Assembly: GCA_023391095.1 (NCBI GenBank)
Contig: JAEWBN010000010.1
Location: forward strand, 8,686 to 72,685
Source: Pseudomonadota bacterium
GTDB taxonomy: Bacteria; Pseudomonadota; Alphaproteobacteria; Rhizobiales; Devosiaceae
Direction: 5' to 3'
Length of the DNA: 64,000 nucleotides
The position numbers were made by a program, and so were the translations under genes. The notes beneath the pieces are model-generated. The model made no database searches, was not told the origin of the DNA, and saw only the letters and a list, made by a program, of their open reading frames with translations. Each line of letters begins with the position of its first letter. Positions within the stretch are counted from its first letter, which is position 1. Below are positions 24,698-34,146 of the stretch, in pieces.

Positions 24698-26226
24698 CGC
24701 CGGCTCCTGCATCGCTCCTCTGGTTCGCGCAGCATGAGTTTCGCCTGGCTTGGCGCGACACCCTGGCCATGATGACCGGCGGCAAGCGGGTGCGCCTCGT
24801 CGGATGGCTCGTGGGCGGCGCTGTGGTTTACGGCGTGATGATGCTGATTGCATGGTACTCGCTGCGCCCATGGGTATTGGGCGGTATTGTGCTGGACAAG
24901 CAAACACTGCTGATGGTCACGGGCATGGGCCTCCTGTTCTGGACCGTCACTTTGTCCCAGGCATTGGAGTCTGTGACGCGCGTCTATTACACGCGTTCCG
25001 ATCTCGATCTCATCCTGTCATCGCCGTCATCGAGCAACCGGCTCTTCGCCGTGCGCGCCATGGCCATTGTTGCGGCAACTGCAGGGCTGGGGGCACTGTT
25101 GATTAGCCCGCTCATCTGGTCTCTGGTGTTCCAAGACGGCGCACGCTGGCTTTCGGCCTACCTCGTCCTGATTGCCTTGGCGGCTTTGTCCGTGGCGATT
25201 GCCATGGGCATTACCCGGCTCCTTTTCCAGATAGCCGGCCCAAGGCGCACGCGTCTGATTGCCCAGATAGTCGCGGGCGTCATCGGCGCCGGGTTCGTCA
25301 TCGGTATTCAGGCGGTCGCCATCCTCTCCCACGACGGGTTCGCCCGCTACGCCTTTTTTCAGTCAGCGGATGTGCTTGCCATGGCCCCTGACGCCAAAAG
25401 CCCCGTCTGGATTCCTGCACGAGCCGTCATGGGTGACCCAGCGCTTGCTGCGCTTCTGATGCTGGTGTGCTTCGCTGCGCTTGCTGGCGTCATAGCGCTC
25501 ACCGCGCCGAGCTATGCGCGTCTCGCTACGTCTACAGCCGGCCTGACCCATATTCGTAGTCAGCGGCGCCCATCCCGGCATAGTTTTACAGCGGTCAGCC
25601 AAAGGCAGGCGCTACGTCGCAAAGAGTGGAAGCTGCTCCAACGCGACCCTTGGCTCTTGTCACAAAGCTTGATGCAGCTTCTCTACCTCGTGCCACCTGC
25701 CCTGCTCCTCTGGGTAAACTATGGGGCGGGCGATGGCGCCTTCATCGTCATCGTGCCTGTGCTGGTGATGGCAGCTGGCCAGCTAGCAGGTGGCCTTGCC
25801 TGGCTCGCCATTTCGGGGGAAGACGCGCACGACCTCGTCGCAACCGCGCCGGTTGCACCGCGTGCTGTTTTGCACGCCAAGGTCGAGTCGGTCCTCACCG
25901 TTATCGCCATCGTGCTGCTGCCGATTTTGATCGCGATGGCTTTCGCCTCCCCAGGTATGGCGATGGTCACAGCGATATGCGCCACTTTGGCTGCTTCGGC
26001 GTCCACGGCCATCCAGTTGTGGTTTCGTGTCGTGGCCAAGCGCTCCATGTTCCGCCGCCGGCAGGTTGCATCGCGCGCTGCCACCCTATGCGAGGCGTTC
26101 TCGTCCATCATGTGGGCCGGCACCGGGGCGCTGTGGGCCTTCGGTACCTGGCTAGCCATCCTTCCAGCAGTGATTGCTGTGCTCGTGCTCGGGCTGGCAA
26201 AGCTGATCTCGCCCAAATCGAGCTGA
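24694..26226 (+). CDS. ABC transporter permease
   Basis: The 510-aa protein has about 12 hydrophobic segments, consistent with a large ABC-2-like exporter permease. It begins at GTG 24694, overlapping the ATPase gene by 4 bases. Basic loops such as HIRSQRRPSRHSF (about 287-299) are probably cytoplasmic. I cannot identify a substrate; permeases of this size are often paired with a single ATPase as here. The GNAT gene starts 6 bases downstream. Confidence 0.85.
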   Translation: MTPAPASLLWFAQHEFRLAWRDTLAMMTGGKRVRLVGWLVGGAVVYGVMMLIAWYSLRPWVLGGIVLDKQTLLMVTGMGLLFWTVTLSQALESVTRVYYTRSDLDLILSSPSSSNRLFAVRAMAIVAATAGLGALLISPLIWSLVFQDGARWLSAYLVLIALAALSVAIAMGITRLLFQIAGPRRTRLIAQIVAGVIGAGFVIGIQAVAILSHDGFARYAFFQSADVLAMAPDAKSPVWIPARAVMGDPALAALLMLVCFAALAGVIALTAPSYARLATSTAGLTHIRSQRRPSRHSFTAVSQRQALRRKEWKLLQRDPWLLSQSLMQLLYLVPPALLLWVNYGAGDGAFIVIVPVLVMAAGQLAGGLAWLAISGEDAHDLVATAPVAPRAVLHAKVESVLTVIAIVLLPILIAMAFASPGMAMVTAICATLAASASTAIQLWFRVVAKRSMFRRRQVASRAATLCEAFSSIMWAGTGALWAFGTWLAILPAVIAVLVLGLAKLISPKSS

Positions 26227-26232
26227 CAAACG

Positions 26233-26694
26233 ATGTATACCTTTCGCGACGCCCGCCCAGAAGACATCGCGCCAATCCTCCGGCTGGTCCACCAAGGCGA
26301 CGTCCGGGGCCGAGACACTCCCCCGCTTGATGAGGCCACTCTGACGGATCCGAGATTCCGTGCGGCCTTTGACCAAATAAACAACGACACAAATAATCGG
26401 CTGATTGTCGGGGAACAGGCTGGCTCCATCGTGGCAACCTTGCAGATCACCATGATTCCGGGCCTTCCACGGTTCGGGCTAAAGCGGGCGACCCTGGAAA
26501 ATGTGTTTGTCGACCCCGGTCAACGCGGCAATGGCTTGGGGTCCGCCATGGTCAGATGGGCGATGGCCCAGTGCCGAGAGGCAGGCTGTGGTATGGTGCA
26601 ATTGACGTCCAACAAGGCGCGCCCCGACGCCCACCGCTTCTACCGCAAACTCGGTTTTGAGGCGACCCATGAGGGCTTCAAAATCTTCCTGTGA
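26233..26694 (+). CDS. GNAT family N-acetyltransferase
   Basis: The 153-aa product starts MYTFRDARPEDIAPILRLV, typical of GNAT enzymes. The acetyl-CoA segment ENVFVDPGQRGNGLGSAMVR (about 89-108) has the R/Q-x-x-G-x-G/A pattern. CGMVQLTSNKARPDAHRFYR is the C-terminal motif B region. The acceptor is unknown. It starts 6 bases after the permease stop, so it is the third gene of the exporter operon. It converges on motB with 2 bases between stops. Confidence 0.9.
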   Translation: MYTFRDARPEDIAPILRLVHQGDVRGRDTPPLDEATLTDPRFRAAFDQINNDTNNRLIVGEQAGSIVATLQITMIPGLPRFGLKRATLENVFVDPGQRGNGLGSAMVRWAMAQCREAGCGMVQLTSNKARPDAHRFYRKLGFEATHEGFKIFL

Positions 26695-26696
26695 TC

Positions 26697-27617
26697 CTAG
26701 GGGCTCAACCCAGCGGGCACCGGCGGCGGCATTTGCAATACGGTGATGCGGACGCGTTGGTTTGCGGCCATGTAAGGGTCGTTGGGAAAGAACGGCTCGT
26801 CGGTGGCACGACCGACCACGGACTTGATCCGGTCATCAGCCAGCCCGAACTCGCCCAGGGTCGCCCGCACAACATTGGCTCGGTCCGCTGACAGTTCCCA
26901 GGGGCCGTAGCGCGGATTGTCATAGCGACCGCCGGCGGCCGTGTGACCGGAAATGGTAATCTGCGCATTCAGCTGCTGCAGGATCGGGGCTATGGCCGCA
27001 ATGGCCGCACGCGTCTGCTCGAGCGGATATTTCGACCCTTCCGGAAACATCGGCCGTCCCTGCTGATCGATGATCTGGATGTCGAGACCATCTTCGGTCT
27101 GTTCGACCAAGAGATTGTCCATGAATGGCGTTATCTCTGGAAGCGCCTGCCACGCCTGCTTGATGCTTGCAGCGGCGCTGTGGAATTCCTGACTGTCGAC
27201 GGCTTTGAGATTATATTCGCTGTCGCTCGAGGCTTCACGCTCACTACCCTGCTGGCGCGATGCGCCACCGATATGAACGCTTGTCGTTCCGGCATCTGAG
27301 CTCTGCGGCGATGCCGCCGTATCCCGGATAACGTCGGCCGAACTGCCGGACATCTGGCTGCCCGAATTGTCCATAGCGGTTCCGCCCATGATCCCGCCCG
27401 CCCCGCTTGTGGTATTGCTGAGGGAAGCCGGCGCGAAATAATTTGCGAGACCTTCTTTCTGCTCTGGCGTGGTCATGCTGATCAGCCACATCAGCAGAAA
27501 GAACGCCATCATTGCCGTCACAAAGTCGGCATAGGCGATTTTCCAGGCGCCGCCATGATGAGCATGCGCCTTTTTCTTGACCTTCTTGATAATGATCGGC
27601 TGGTCGTAGTTTGCCAT
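26697..27617 (-). CDS. motB: Flagellar motor stator protein MotB
   Basis: The 306-aa protein has a short basic N-terminus (KKVKKKAHAHHGG) and one membrane helix containing the proton-carrying Asp31 (AYADFVTAMMAFFLLMWLI). A flexible Ser/Gly-rich linker (about 65-150) follows. The OmpA-like peptidoglycan-binding domain comes next, with ITISGHTAAGG and LSADRANVVRATLGEFG. It forms the stator with MotA in the inner membrane. It lies 24 bases downstream of motA. No other flagellar gene is visible in the window. Confidence 0.95.
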   Translation of the reverse strand: MANYDQPIIIKKVKKKAHAHHGGAWKIAYADFVTAMMAFFLLMWLISMTTPEQKEGLANYFAPASLSNTTSGAGGIMGGTAMDNSGSQMSGSSADVIRDTAASPQSSDAGTTSVHIGGASRQQGSEREASSDSEYNLKAVDSQEFHSAAASIKQAWQALPEITPFMDNLLVEQTEDGLDIQIIDQQGRPMFPEGSKYPLEQTRAAIAAIAPILQQLNAQITISGHTAAGGRYDNPRYGPWELSADRANVVRATLGEFGLADDRIKSVVGRATDEPFFPNDPYMAANQRVRITVLQMPPPVPAGLSP

Positions 27618-27641
27618 CTGCCCTGATCCCGTTCCGTCGCC

Positions 27642-28505
27642 TTATGCCGTGGCTGGCAATGCCGCAGTGGCAGCCTCAACCTCGGCAAAGCTCGGACGCA
27701 CTTCGCTCATCAGCGCCTTGCGGGCAAATTCAATGGCCATCACGGGCGGCTGCCCGCCGATATGGGCCAGAAGACCAACCTTGAGCGACAGGAAGTACTT
27801 GGACTCAGCCTCGAAGGTGTTCTTGAGCGATTGGGCGAAGGGCCCGAAGAACCCGTAGGCGACGAACACGCCGAAGAACGTACCCACAAGCGCGCCACCA
27901 ATGAGGTGGCCGAGCACTTCGGGCGGCTCGGTAATGGCTCCCATCGTCTTGATCACGCCGAGAACGGCTGCGACGATGCCAAGAGCCGGCGTACCGTCCG
28001 CAATGGCCTGCATGGCAGAAACCAGCCGCTCCTGCTCCTGGTGGTGGGTTTCCAGTTCCTCGTCCATCAGTGCATCCATTTCATGCACATTGTTGGACCC
28101 CATGGTCACCATGCGCATGTAATCACACACGAATTCGACAGCATGGTGGTTCTTGGCAAAGGTGGGAAACGCATTGAACAGAGTTGAATTATGCGGGTCT
28201 TCGATATGAGGCTCGATGCCCAGAATGCCCTTCTGCTGGATGAGCTTGTACATCGAGTACTGCACACCCAGGAGTTCGAGATAGGCAGTTTTATTGTACT
28301 TGGGGCCCTTGAGCAGTGTGCCGAACATCTTTGGCACGGCTTTGAGCACCGGAGCGCCGTTGGCGATGATGAAGGCGCCGATGGCCGCCCCGAGGATGAT
28401 CACGAATTCGAACGGCTGCCAGAGCACTTCGACGTGCCCACCCATCGCCGAATAGCCGCCAAACACGCAGCCGAAAACGACGATAATACCAATGATCAAA
28501 CGCAT
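27642..28505 (-). CDS. motA: Flagellar motor stator protein MotA
   Basis: The 287-aa protein begins MRLIIGIIVVFGCVFGGYSA and shows the four-helix MotA layout, with two helices at each end. DGTPALGIVAAVLGVIKTMG carries the conserved Pro, and GGALVGTFFGVFVAYGFFGP is the last pair. The cytoplasmic loop (about 70-190) holds the charged residues that contact FliG. The start at 28505 is chosen by homology of the N-terminus; the frame is open 159 bases further upstream but with non-MotA sequence. It is the first gene of motA-motB. Confidence 0.95.
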   Translation of the reverse strand: MRLIIGIIVVFGCVFGGYSAMGGHVEVLWQPFEFVIILGAAIGAFIIANGAPVLKAVPKMFGTLLKGPKYNKTAYLELLGVQYSMYKLIQQKGILGIEPHIEDPHNSTLFNAFPTFAKNHHAVEFVCDYMRMVTMGSNNVHEMDALMDEELETHHQEQERLVSAMQAIADGTPALGIVAAVLGVIKTMGAITEPPEVLGHLIGGALVGTFFGVFVAYGFFGPFAQSLKNTFEAESKYFLSLKVGLLAHIGGQPPVMAIEFARKALMSEVRPSFAEVEAATAALPATA

Positions 28506-28782
28506 GGACGCAATACTCGCACTCGAACGCATTCTGCGTTTTTGGGACAGTCCTGCCCCACGGACGCGCCGCCATACTGCCCCCGACAGGCTTAACGTCG
28601 CGTGTATGGAATGGGTCGAGTTCAGGGAATGGCTCGTGATCGTCCGATCAAGTCGGAAACGCAACGAGCGTGATTGAAACCAATTGAATGATACGCATCA
28701 TCAATTAGGATGACGTCGGTCGCTGGAGGAGCGGCTCTATCCGCTCTCTCGCGCCTGCCTCTCGGCGCCGTATGGTTTCCCG

Positions 28783-30771
28783 ATGACCAAACAGCCGACC
28801 TGGACCGCCGACAATGGCAACGGCACGTACACGAACCCACTGTTCTACGAGGAGTTTTCAGATCCCGATATCATTCGGGTCGGCACCGATTACTACATGA
28901 CCGGCACGACCATGCACACGATGCCTGGCCTGCCCGTGTTGCACTCGACCGATCTGGTGAACTGGACCTTGCTCTCCTACGCCTGCGACACGCTGGATTT
29001 GGGTCCCGACTTCCGGCTGGAAGGCGGCGAAATCTACGGACAGGGAATTTGGGCGCCATGCATCCGGCACAAGGACGGCATTTTCTATATTTTTTCGAAC
29101 GTCAACAAGCAGAAGACCCAGATCTTTACAGCGACCGATCCCAAGGGCCCGTGGACCCATTCGGAAGCCGAATACAACTATCATGACCTCACGGTCTTCT
29201 TTGACGATGACGGTCGCTCCTACATCGTCTGGGGCTATCGCAACCTCAAGATCGCAGAGTTGGACGAGACGCTGCATAGCGTCATCCCCGGGACCGAGCG
29301 CGACCTCACGCCCCCTGACAGTCTCATGGGCGAAGGCGCACACTTCTACAAGGTAAACGGCAAGTACCTCATTACCAGCGCCTGGTTTGTCGGCAAGATG
29401 CGCATGCCCTGTGCGCGCGCCGATCATATCGACGGGCCCTGGGAAATAAACCCTGCCATTTCCATCGACGAGGATTTCGGCCTCATGGAGGGCTACAAGA
29501 TCAAGGGCGCGGGAATTCCGTTCACGCTGGAGCCGCCCTTCGAAATTGTCCCGCCCAATCCAGCTTCCAATGGCCGCCTGAACCTGCATCAGGGCGGCAT
29601 CGTCGATACGCCGGACGGCGAGTGGTGGGCTTGGTCGATGATGGACTACAACTCGCTCGGACGCCTGACCTGCCTGTCGCCTGTGACCTGGCAGGATGGA
29701 TGGCCGTACTTCGGCTTGCCGGGTAATCTCGGCCGCACGCCACGCACCTGGGTCAAGCCGGGAGGCATCAAGCCGTCGGCTTTTGCCGTGCCCTTCCCGA
29801 ACCGCTCGGACGATTTCGACACCCCAACCCTCAATCCGATCTGGCAATGGAACCACGTGCCGGCGGCGCATAACTGGTCCCTCACGGACCGTCCGGGGCA
29901 CCTGCGGCTGACCGCCCTACCCGCGGAAAATTTCTGGTGGGCCAAGAACTCCCTCACACAGCGGGCCATTGGTCCAATGTCTACCGCTACCGCCAAACTC
30001 GACGGGTCCGGAATGGCACCGGGCGACGTGACGGGCCTTGCGCTGCTCGGCATGCCCTGGCGCTGGATCGGCCTCGCCCGCACACTCTCGGGCTTTGAAG
30101 TGCGCGCCTTCGACTACCAGACGGGTAATACCCTTTCCGCCGCAACTGACAGCCCGCGGATTTGGCTGCGCGCGGACTGTGATTTCCTGGCGGAAACAGC
30201 TCGCTTGTCCTGGTCAACAGACGGGACCACATTTCAGAAACTGGGCGAACGGATGGTCATGACCTTCCAGCTCAAGACCTTCCAAGGCATTCGCTATGCG
30301 CTCTTCGCTTACAACGAAACCGGACAACCCGGCGGACATGCCGACTTCGATAGCTTGGCGGTTCACGAGCCCTATCCGCGCGGCCTGATGCAACCTGTAC
30401 CAGCCGGCCAGCGCGGTGCGCTGGTGCTCGCCAATGCGCCAACCTCCGGCTTTTCGGTCGAAAACGGAACCGTGCAATCCGGCCCACCCATGGACCTTAT
30501 GGTTGAAGCGATAGAACTGGGCCGCGTCGTTCTCCACCACGCCCACGGTCCGCTCTCGGTGACGCATAGCGGCGTGGTCACGGTGGGGGGCTTAGCCGGA
30601 AACGCGACCCACTGGCAGTGGATGGAAACGCCGACGGGTGAGGTTATCCTGATGTCTTTGGCGACCAACCGGTTTCTGCGCATTCACGCCGATGGTTCGG
30701 TGCGCGCCGACAGCCCTGGCCCGACACCCGATGGACAGGATGGGACACGCTTTCATTTCGTGTCCGCCTGA
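28783..30771 (+). CDS. Glycoside hydrolase family 43 protein
   Basis: The 662-aa enzyme has an N-terminal five-bladed propeller (about 15-320). FSDPDIIRVGTDYYMTGTT holds the general-base Asp near 27-29. NYHDLTVFFDDDGRSYIVWG has the modulating Asp, and LMGEGAHFYKVNGKYLI the likely acid Glu region. A C-terminal beta-sandwich follows (about 345-530, with TFQGIRYALFAYN), as in GH43 xylosidase/arabinofuranosidase proteins. There is then a further segment to 662. No signal peptide is present, so it likely acts on imported xylo- or arabino-oligosaccharides. No transporter is adjacent. The start lacks a good ribosome site. Confidence 0.88.
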   Translation: MTKQPTWTADNGNGTYTNPLFYEEFSDPDIIRVGTDYYMTGTTMHTMPGLPVLHSTDLVNWTLLSYACDTLDLGPDFRLEGGEIYGQGIWAPCIRHKDGIFYIFSNVNKQKTQIFTATDPKGPWTHSEAEYNYHDLTVFFDDDGRSYIVWGYRNLKIAELDETLHSVIPGTERDLTPPDSLMGEGAHFYKVNGKYLITSAWFVGKMRMPCARADHIDGPWEINPAISIDEDFGLMEGYKIKGAGIPFTLEPPFEIVPPNPASNGRLNLHQGGIVDTPDGEWWAWSMMDYNSLGRLTCLSPVTWQDGWPYFGLPGNLGRTPRTWVKPGGIKPSAFAVPFPNRSDDFDTPTLNPIWQWNHVPAAHNWSLTDRPGHLRLTALPAENFWWAKNSLTQRAIGPMSTATAKLDGSGMAPGDVTGLALLGMPWRWIGLARTLSGFEVRAFDYQTGNTLSAATDSPRIWLRADCDFLAETARLSWSTDGTTFQKLGERMVMTFQLKTFQGIRYALFAYNETGQPGGHADFDSLAVHEPYPRGLMQPVPAGQRGALVLANAPTSGFSVENGTVQSGPPMDLMVEAIELGRVVLHHAHGPLSVTHSGVVTVGGLAGNATHWQWMETPTGEVILMSLATNRFLRIHADGSVRADSPGPTPDGQDGTRFHFVSA

Positions 30772-30817
30772 CCAAAAGCGATGGCCCGAAGCAGTTTCGG
30801 GGCCAAGTATGGTTTAG

Positions 30818-31681
30818 CTAGATTGTGCCGCGCGCTTTGCGCAGGGCCAGTACCTGATCGACGTCCGCCGCGGAATGGCGTTCGTGGAGTTGCTCGTCCT
30901 CCGGGCCCCAGCCGGCATTGACGCATCGGCCGCGCTTGACCGGCTCTCGTGCATCAATCTGTTCGGCCCAACGCAGAATGTTCTTGTATTCATGCACGGA
31001 CAAAAACTCCGCGGCATTGTACGACCGCCCCAGAACCATCCCGCCGTACCACGGGAAGATCGCCATATCGGCAATGCTGTATTCGTCGCCCGCCACGAAT
31101 TCATGGTCGGCCAGTTGTCGGTCGAGCACATCCAACTGGCGCTTGGTTTCCATGGCGTAGCGATCGATCGCATATTCGATCTTGATCGGGGCATAGGCAT
31201 AGAAATGACCAAAGCCTCCACCCATGAAGGGAGCGCTGCCCATCTGCCAGAACAGCCAGTTCATGGTCTCGGCCCGCTTGGCCACATCCTTGCTGAGGAA
31301 AGCGTCGAACTTGTCGGCCAGATAGACGAGGATCGAGCCGCTTTCGAAGAGCCGGACCGGCTTTTCCGGACCATAGTCAATCATGGCCGGGATCTTGGAA
31401 TTCGGATTGATCTCTACAAACCCGGACCCGAACTGGTCGCCCTTGCCGATATTGATGAGATAGGCGTCGTATTCGGCATCCTTGCCGACCGCCAGCAATT
31501 CCTCGAGCAGGATGGTGACTTTCTGCCCATTTGGGGTTGCCAGGGAGTGCAGTTGCAACGGGTGCGCACCGCGAGGCAGCGCCGCCTCATGGGTCGGCCC
31601 GGCGATTGGTCGGTTGGTGCTAAAGCCACCGGACTTTTCCTTGTCCCAGGTCCAAACTTTGGGCGGCACATATTCGGTCAT
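30818..31681 (-). CDS. yghU: YghU-type glutathione transferase / disulfide-bond oxidoreductase
   Basis: The 287-aa protein has the YghU layout: an N-terminal extension (PPKVWTWDKEKSGG), a thioredoxin-like GST domain and a helical C-terminal domain. The GST domain has NGQKVTILLEELLAVG and INPNSKIPAMID, with cis-Pro and the glutathione-contacting segment RLFESGSILVYLADKF. The C-terminal domain has WQMGSAPFMGGGFGHFYAYA and EYSIADMAIFPWYGG. E. coli YghU binds two glutathiones and reduces disulfides. It is cytoplasmic and monocistronic. Confidence 0.93.
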   Translation of the reverse strand: MTEYVPPKVWTWDKEKSGGFSTNRPIAGPTHEAALPRGAHPLQLHSLATPNGQKVTILLEELLAVGKDAEYDAYLINIGKGDQFGSGFVEINPNSKIPAMIDYGPEKPVRLFESGSILVYLADKFDAFLSKDVAKRAETMNWLFWQMGSAPFMGGGFGHFYAYAPIKIEYAIDRYAMETKRQLDVLDRQLADHEFVAGDEYSIADMAIFPWYGGMVLGRSYNAAEFLSVHEYKNILRWAEQIDAREPVKRGRCVNAGWGPEDEQLHERHSAADVDQVLALRKARGTI

Positions 31682-31800
31682 CGAAACGCTCTTTCTGTTG
31701 GATTACGGCAAGCATCCATCGCCTTTCACCGATATAAGCACAGTTGGAGCAGAAGGTAACCCCGCTTGCCAGTCTGTTTGCACCTCGATACTGCTCCGCC

Positions 31801-32910
31801 ATGAGCACAGCCCCCTTCGAGATTTTCCTGGTCGCCACGCCGGGTCTGGAAACCCCATTGGCGGAAGAAGCGCGCCAGGCGGGCTTTGCAGAAGCCAAGG
31901 CAATCGAGGGCGGCGTCGGCTTTGTCGGGACATGGGAAGATGTCTGGCGCGCCAATCTTGTGCTGCGCGGGGCAACGCGTATCCTCGCCCGCATCGCCTC
32001 ATTCCGCGCACTGCATCTCGCGCAACTCGACAAACGCGCCCGCAAGGTCGAGTGGGCGACGTTTCTGCGACCTGATATGGCCGTGCACGTGGAGGCCAGT
32101 TGCAAGCGCTCGCGCATCTACCATGCGGGGGCCGCAGCCCAGCGCGTCGCCAATGCCATAGCCGAGACGATCGGCGCACCGATTGCGGATGACGCGACCA
32201 TTCGGGTGATGGTTCGGGTCGAAGACGACCTCGTCACCGTTAGCCTCGATACGACTGGAGAATCTCTGCACAAGCGCGGCTTCAAGGAAGCCGTTAACAA
32301 AGCACCAATGCGCGAAACCATGGCCGCCATGTTTCTTCGCCAATGCCGCTTTACGGGGAGCGAGCCGATCCTCGACCCTATGTGCGGCTCGGGCACGTTT
32401 CCCATCGAGGCTGCGGAAATCGCACTGGGCCTTTGGCCGGGACGATCCAGGAACTTTGCCTTTCAGCACCTGCCCAGTTTCGACGCAGAAGCCTGGGCGA
32501 GGATCCGCACGCCGCCCGCTCTGAGTGACCCCGCCATCCGCTTCTACGGGTCGGACCGGGACGCGGGAGCGATCCGAATGGCGAGGGAAAACGCCGAACG
32601 GGCGGGCGTCTCCGCACACACGAACTTTGAACAGAAGAGCATCGAGGATTTCACGCCCCCTCCCGGACCGCCCGGCCTTGTCATCCTCAACCCGCCGTAT
32701 GGAACGCGCATTGGCACCAAAGGGCCGCTTATTTCGACGCACCGTACCTTGGGCACCGTGCTCAAAAACCGGTTTCAGGGCTGGCGGGTCGGCATCATTA
32801 CTGCTGACAAGCAATTGGCTCAGGCCACTGGGCTTGCCTTCGAGCCGACCCTGCCTCCGGTTCTGCATGGGGGTATCCGGGTCGCGCTTTACCGGACCAA
32901 GCCGCTTTAG
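31801..32910 (+). CDS. THUMP-domain class I SAM-dependent RNA methyltransferase (RlmL-N-like)
   Basis: The 369-aa enzyme starts MSTAPFEIFLVATPGLETPL. It has a ferredoxin-like plus THUMP region (about 1-160), then a Rossmann methyltransferase with ILDPMCGSGTFPIEAAEIAL (SAM site) and GSDRDAGAIRMARENAE. The catalytic motif NPPYGTRIG is that of N2-guanine methyltransferases. This is the layout of the N-terminal half of E. coli RlmL, which modifies 23S rRNA G2445; the exact target here is inferred. The start at 31801 fits homologues, although no Shine-Dalgarno is seen; the frame is open from 31744. Confidence 0.9.
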   Translation: MSTAPFEIFLVATPGLETPLAEEARQAGFAEAKAIEGGVGFVGTWEDVWRANLVLRGATRILARIASFRALHLAQLDKRARKVEWATFLRPDMAVHVEASCKRSRIYHAGAAAQRVANAIAETIGAPIADDATIRVMVRVEDDLVTVSLDTTGESLHKRGFKEAVNKAPMRETMAAMFLRQCRFTGSEPILDPMCGSGTFPIEAAEIALGLWPGRSRNFAFQHLPSFDAEAWARIRTPPALSDPAIRFYGSDRDAGAIRMARENAERAGVSAHTNFEQKSIEDFTPPPGPPGLVILNPPYGTRIGTKGPLISTHRTLGTVLKNRFQGWRVGIITADKQLAQATGLAFEPTLPPVLHGGIRVALYRTKPL

Positions 32911-32948
32911 GCGCGAAGGCTACAATTTGAACTAAATGGTAACCATGA

Positions 32949-32961
32949 TGGCAGCTATGCA
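32949..32961. promoter_or_regulatory. LTTR-type box (LsrB/VtlR-like) upstream of response regulator
   Basis: The reverse complement reads TGCATAGCTGCCA, differing at one base from the TGCATAGCTGGCA boxes before the small RNA genes at 49.7-50.3 kb. It has the T-N11-A form of LysR-type regulator sites. It lies 65 bases upstream of the response regulator start. A weak -10-like TAGACT is at 32995-33000. Function is inference. Confidence 0.45.
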
Positions 32962-33025
32962 GGTTGCACACGCAACAATCGGCGCTGCTGCGCGTAGACT
33001 GATCACGCCATAGGGGACCACCGAA

Positions 33026-33394
33026 ATGACCGACAAGCCGCGTGTCATCGTCGTGGACGATGAAATCATCCTGTTGCTCGATCTCACCGACCAGCTCACC
33101 GAGGCAGGCTACCATGTCCAGCCCGTGACCACCGCCCGTGGTGCACTGAGCCTAATCGACAGCGCTACGGAGGCGCTGGTCACCGACATCGAACTGCCCG
33201 GCAACTATTCGGGCCTCCAGTTGGCCAAGCTGGCAGCAAAACTCCGGCCGAACTTGCCGATCGTCGTTGTCTCGGGCGGGGTCAAGCCTGCGGCCTCTGA
33301 CCTGCCCCCGGGCGCGGTCTTCATCCAGAAGCCGTACCGCGTTGAAGCCATCATGGCCGCCATATCACGGCAGCGGGACGCAAAAGCAGCCTGA
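33026..33394 (+). CDS. Single-domain response regulator
   Basis: The 122-aa protein is a lone receiver domain. The acidic pair is in VIVVDDEIILLL (Asp11/12 region), the phospho-acceptor is the Asp in LVTDIELPGN (about 54), the conserved Thr/Ser is in VVVSGG, and Lys is in FIQKPYR. No output domain is present, so it acts by protein contact, as do CpdR- or Sma0114-like proteins in alphaproteobacteria. No kinase is nearby. The upstream gap carries a box like those of the small RNA cluster. Confidence 0.9.
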   Translation: MTDKPRVIVVDDEIILLLDLTDQLTEAGYHVQPVTTARGALSLIDSATEALVTDIELPGNYSGLQLAKLAAKLRPNLPIVVVSGGVKPAASDLPPGAVFIQKPYRVEAIMAAISRQRDAKAA

Positions 33395-33472
33395 TTATTT
33401 CATATCGAGCTGGATCATAACTGCTATCCATCCAATACTAGGCACCGGCGCTTTTTTTTGGGCGGACGAGTG

Positions 33473-33832
33473 ATGAACAACAGCCACAAAATTTACGCCA
33501 TGAGCGTCCATAGCGTTTACGTCCACTACGTGGCGAAAGTGGAACGCAAAGGCCGCACTACCGGGGAACTCGACGAGGTGATCCGGTGGCTTACCGGGTA
33601 TAGCCAGACCGATCTCGAGGCGCACCTAGCAGCCAAGACGACGTTTCAAGATTTCTTCGCCCAGGCCCCGGCTTTAAACAGCAATCGGAGCCTGATCAAA
33701 GGCACCATTTGCGGGGTGCGCATCGAAGAAATCGAAGAGCCGTTGATGCGGGAAATCCGCTACATGGACAAGCTCGTCGACGAATTGGCCAAAGGCCGAC
33801 CCATGGAGAAAATCCTGCGCAAATATCGCTAG
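33473..33832 (+). CDS. DUF2200 family protein
   Basis: The 119-aa product matches DUF2200 (YdhG-like group): HKIYAMSVHSVYVHYVAKVE, DEVIRWLTGYSQTDLEAHLA, FFAQAPALNSNRSLIKGTIC and the C-terminal VDELAKGRPMEKILRKYR. The family is small and cytoplasmic and its function is unknown. ATG 33473 is taken as start. It converges on and overlaps by 4 bases (CTAG) the next minus-strand gene. Confidence 0.88.
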   Translation: MNNSHKIYAMSVHSVYVHYVAKVERKGRTTGELDEVIRWLTGYSQTDLEAHLAAKTTFQDFFAQAPALNSNRSLIKGTICGVRIEEIEEPLMREIRYMDKLVDELAKGRPMEKILRKYR

Positions 33833-34146
33833 TCGACAGTGCAGCCAAAGGGCAGGAAAGTGCTTGCCGCCCCTTCATTCATCATCACGATAGAGAGCAT
33901 GTTGGCAATCTCCAGTTCCTGCAACGACCGGGGACATGCCCGAACGGTATCCGTGCAGCCGGAGGCGATGAAGTTCTCATTGGTGGCGATGAAATTGTAG
34001 TTCATGTCGTCATCGCCGAAATTCTCAAGCGCGCGCGCCCAGGCAGCTTCGTAGAGGGCGCACTTTTGCTCTTGCCAGTCCGTCTGTGCAGACGTCGGCC
34101 CGGCGCCTGTGATCATCAAAACCAGTGCCAAGATGGTGCGCATCAT
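33829..34146 (-). CDS. Small secreted Cys-containing protein
   Basis: The 105-aa product has a signal peptide (MMRTILALVLMITGAGPTSA) and a mature part of about 85 residues with four Cys, in KCALYEAAW, SGCTDTVRACP and FGCTVD. These could form two disulfides in the periplasm. I do not recognise the family. The ATG overlaps the stop of the upstream small gene by 4 bases (ATGA), so the two are translationally coupled. Confidence 0.7.
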   Translation of the reverse strand: MMRTILALVLMITGAGPTSAQTDWQEQKCALYEAAWARALENFGDDDMNYNFIATNENFIASGCTDTVRACPRSLQELEIANMLSIVMMNEGAASTFLPFGCTVD

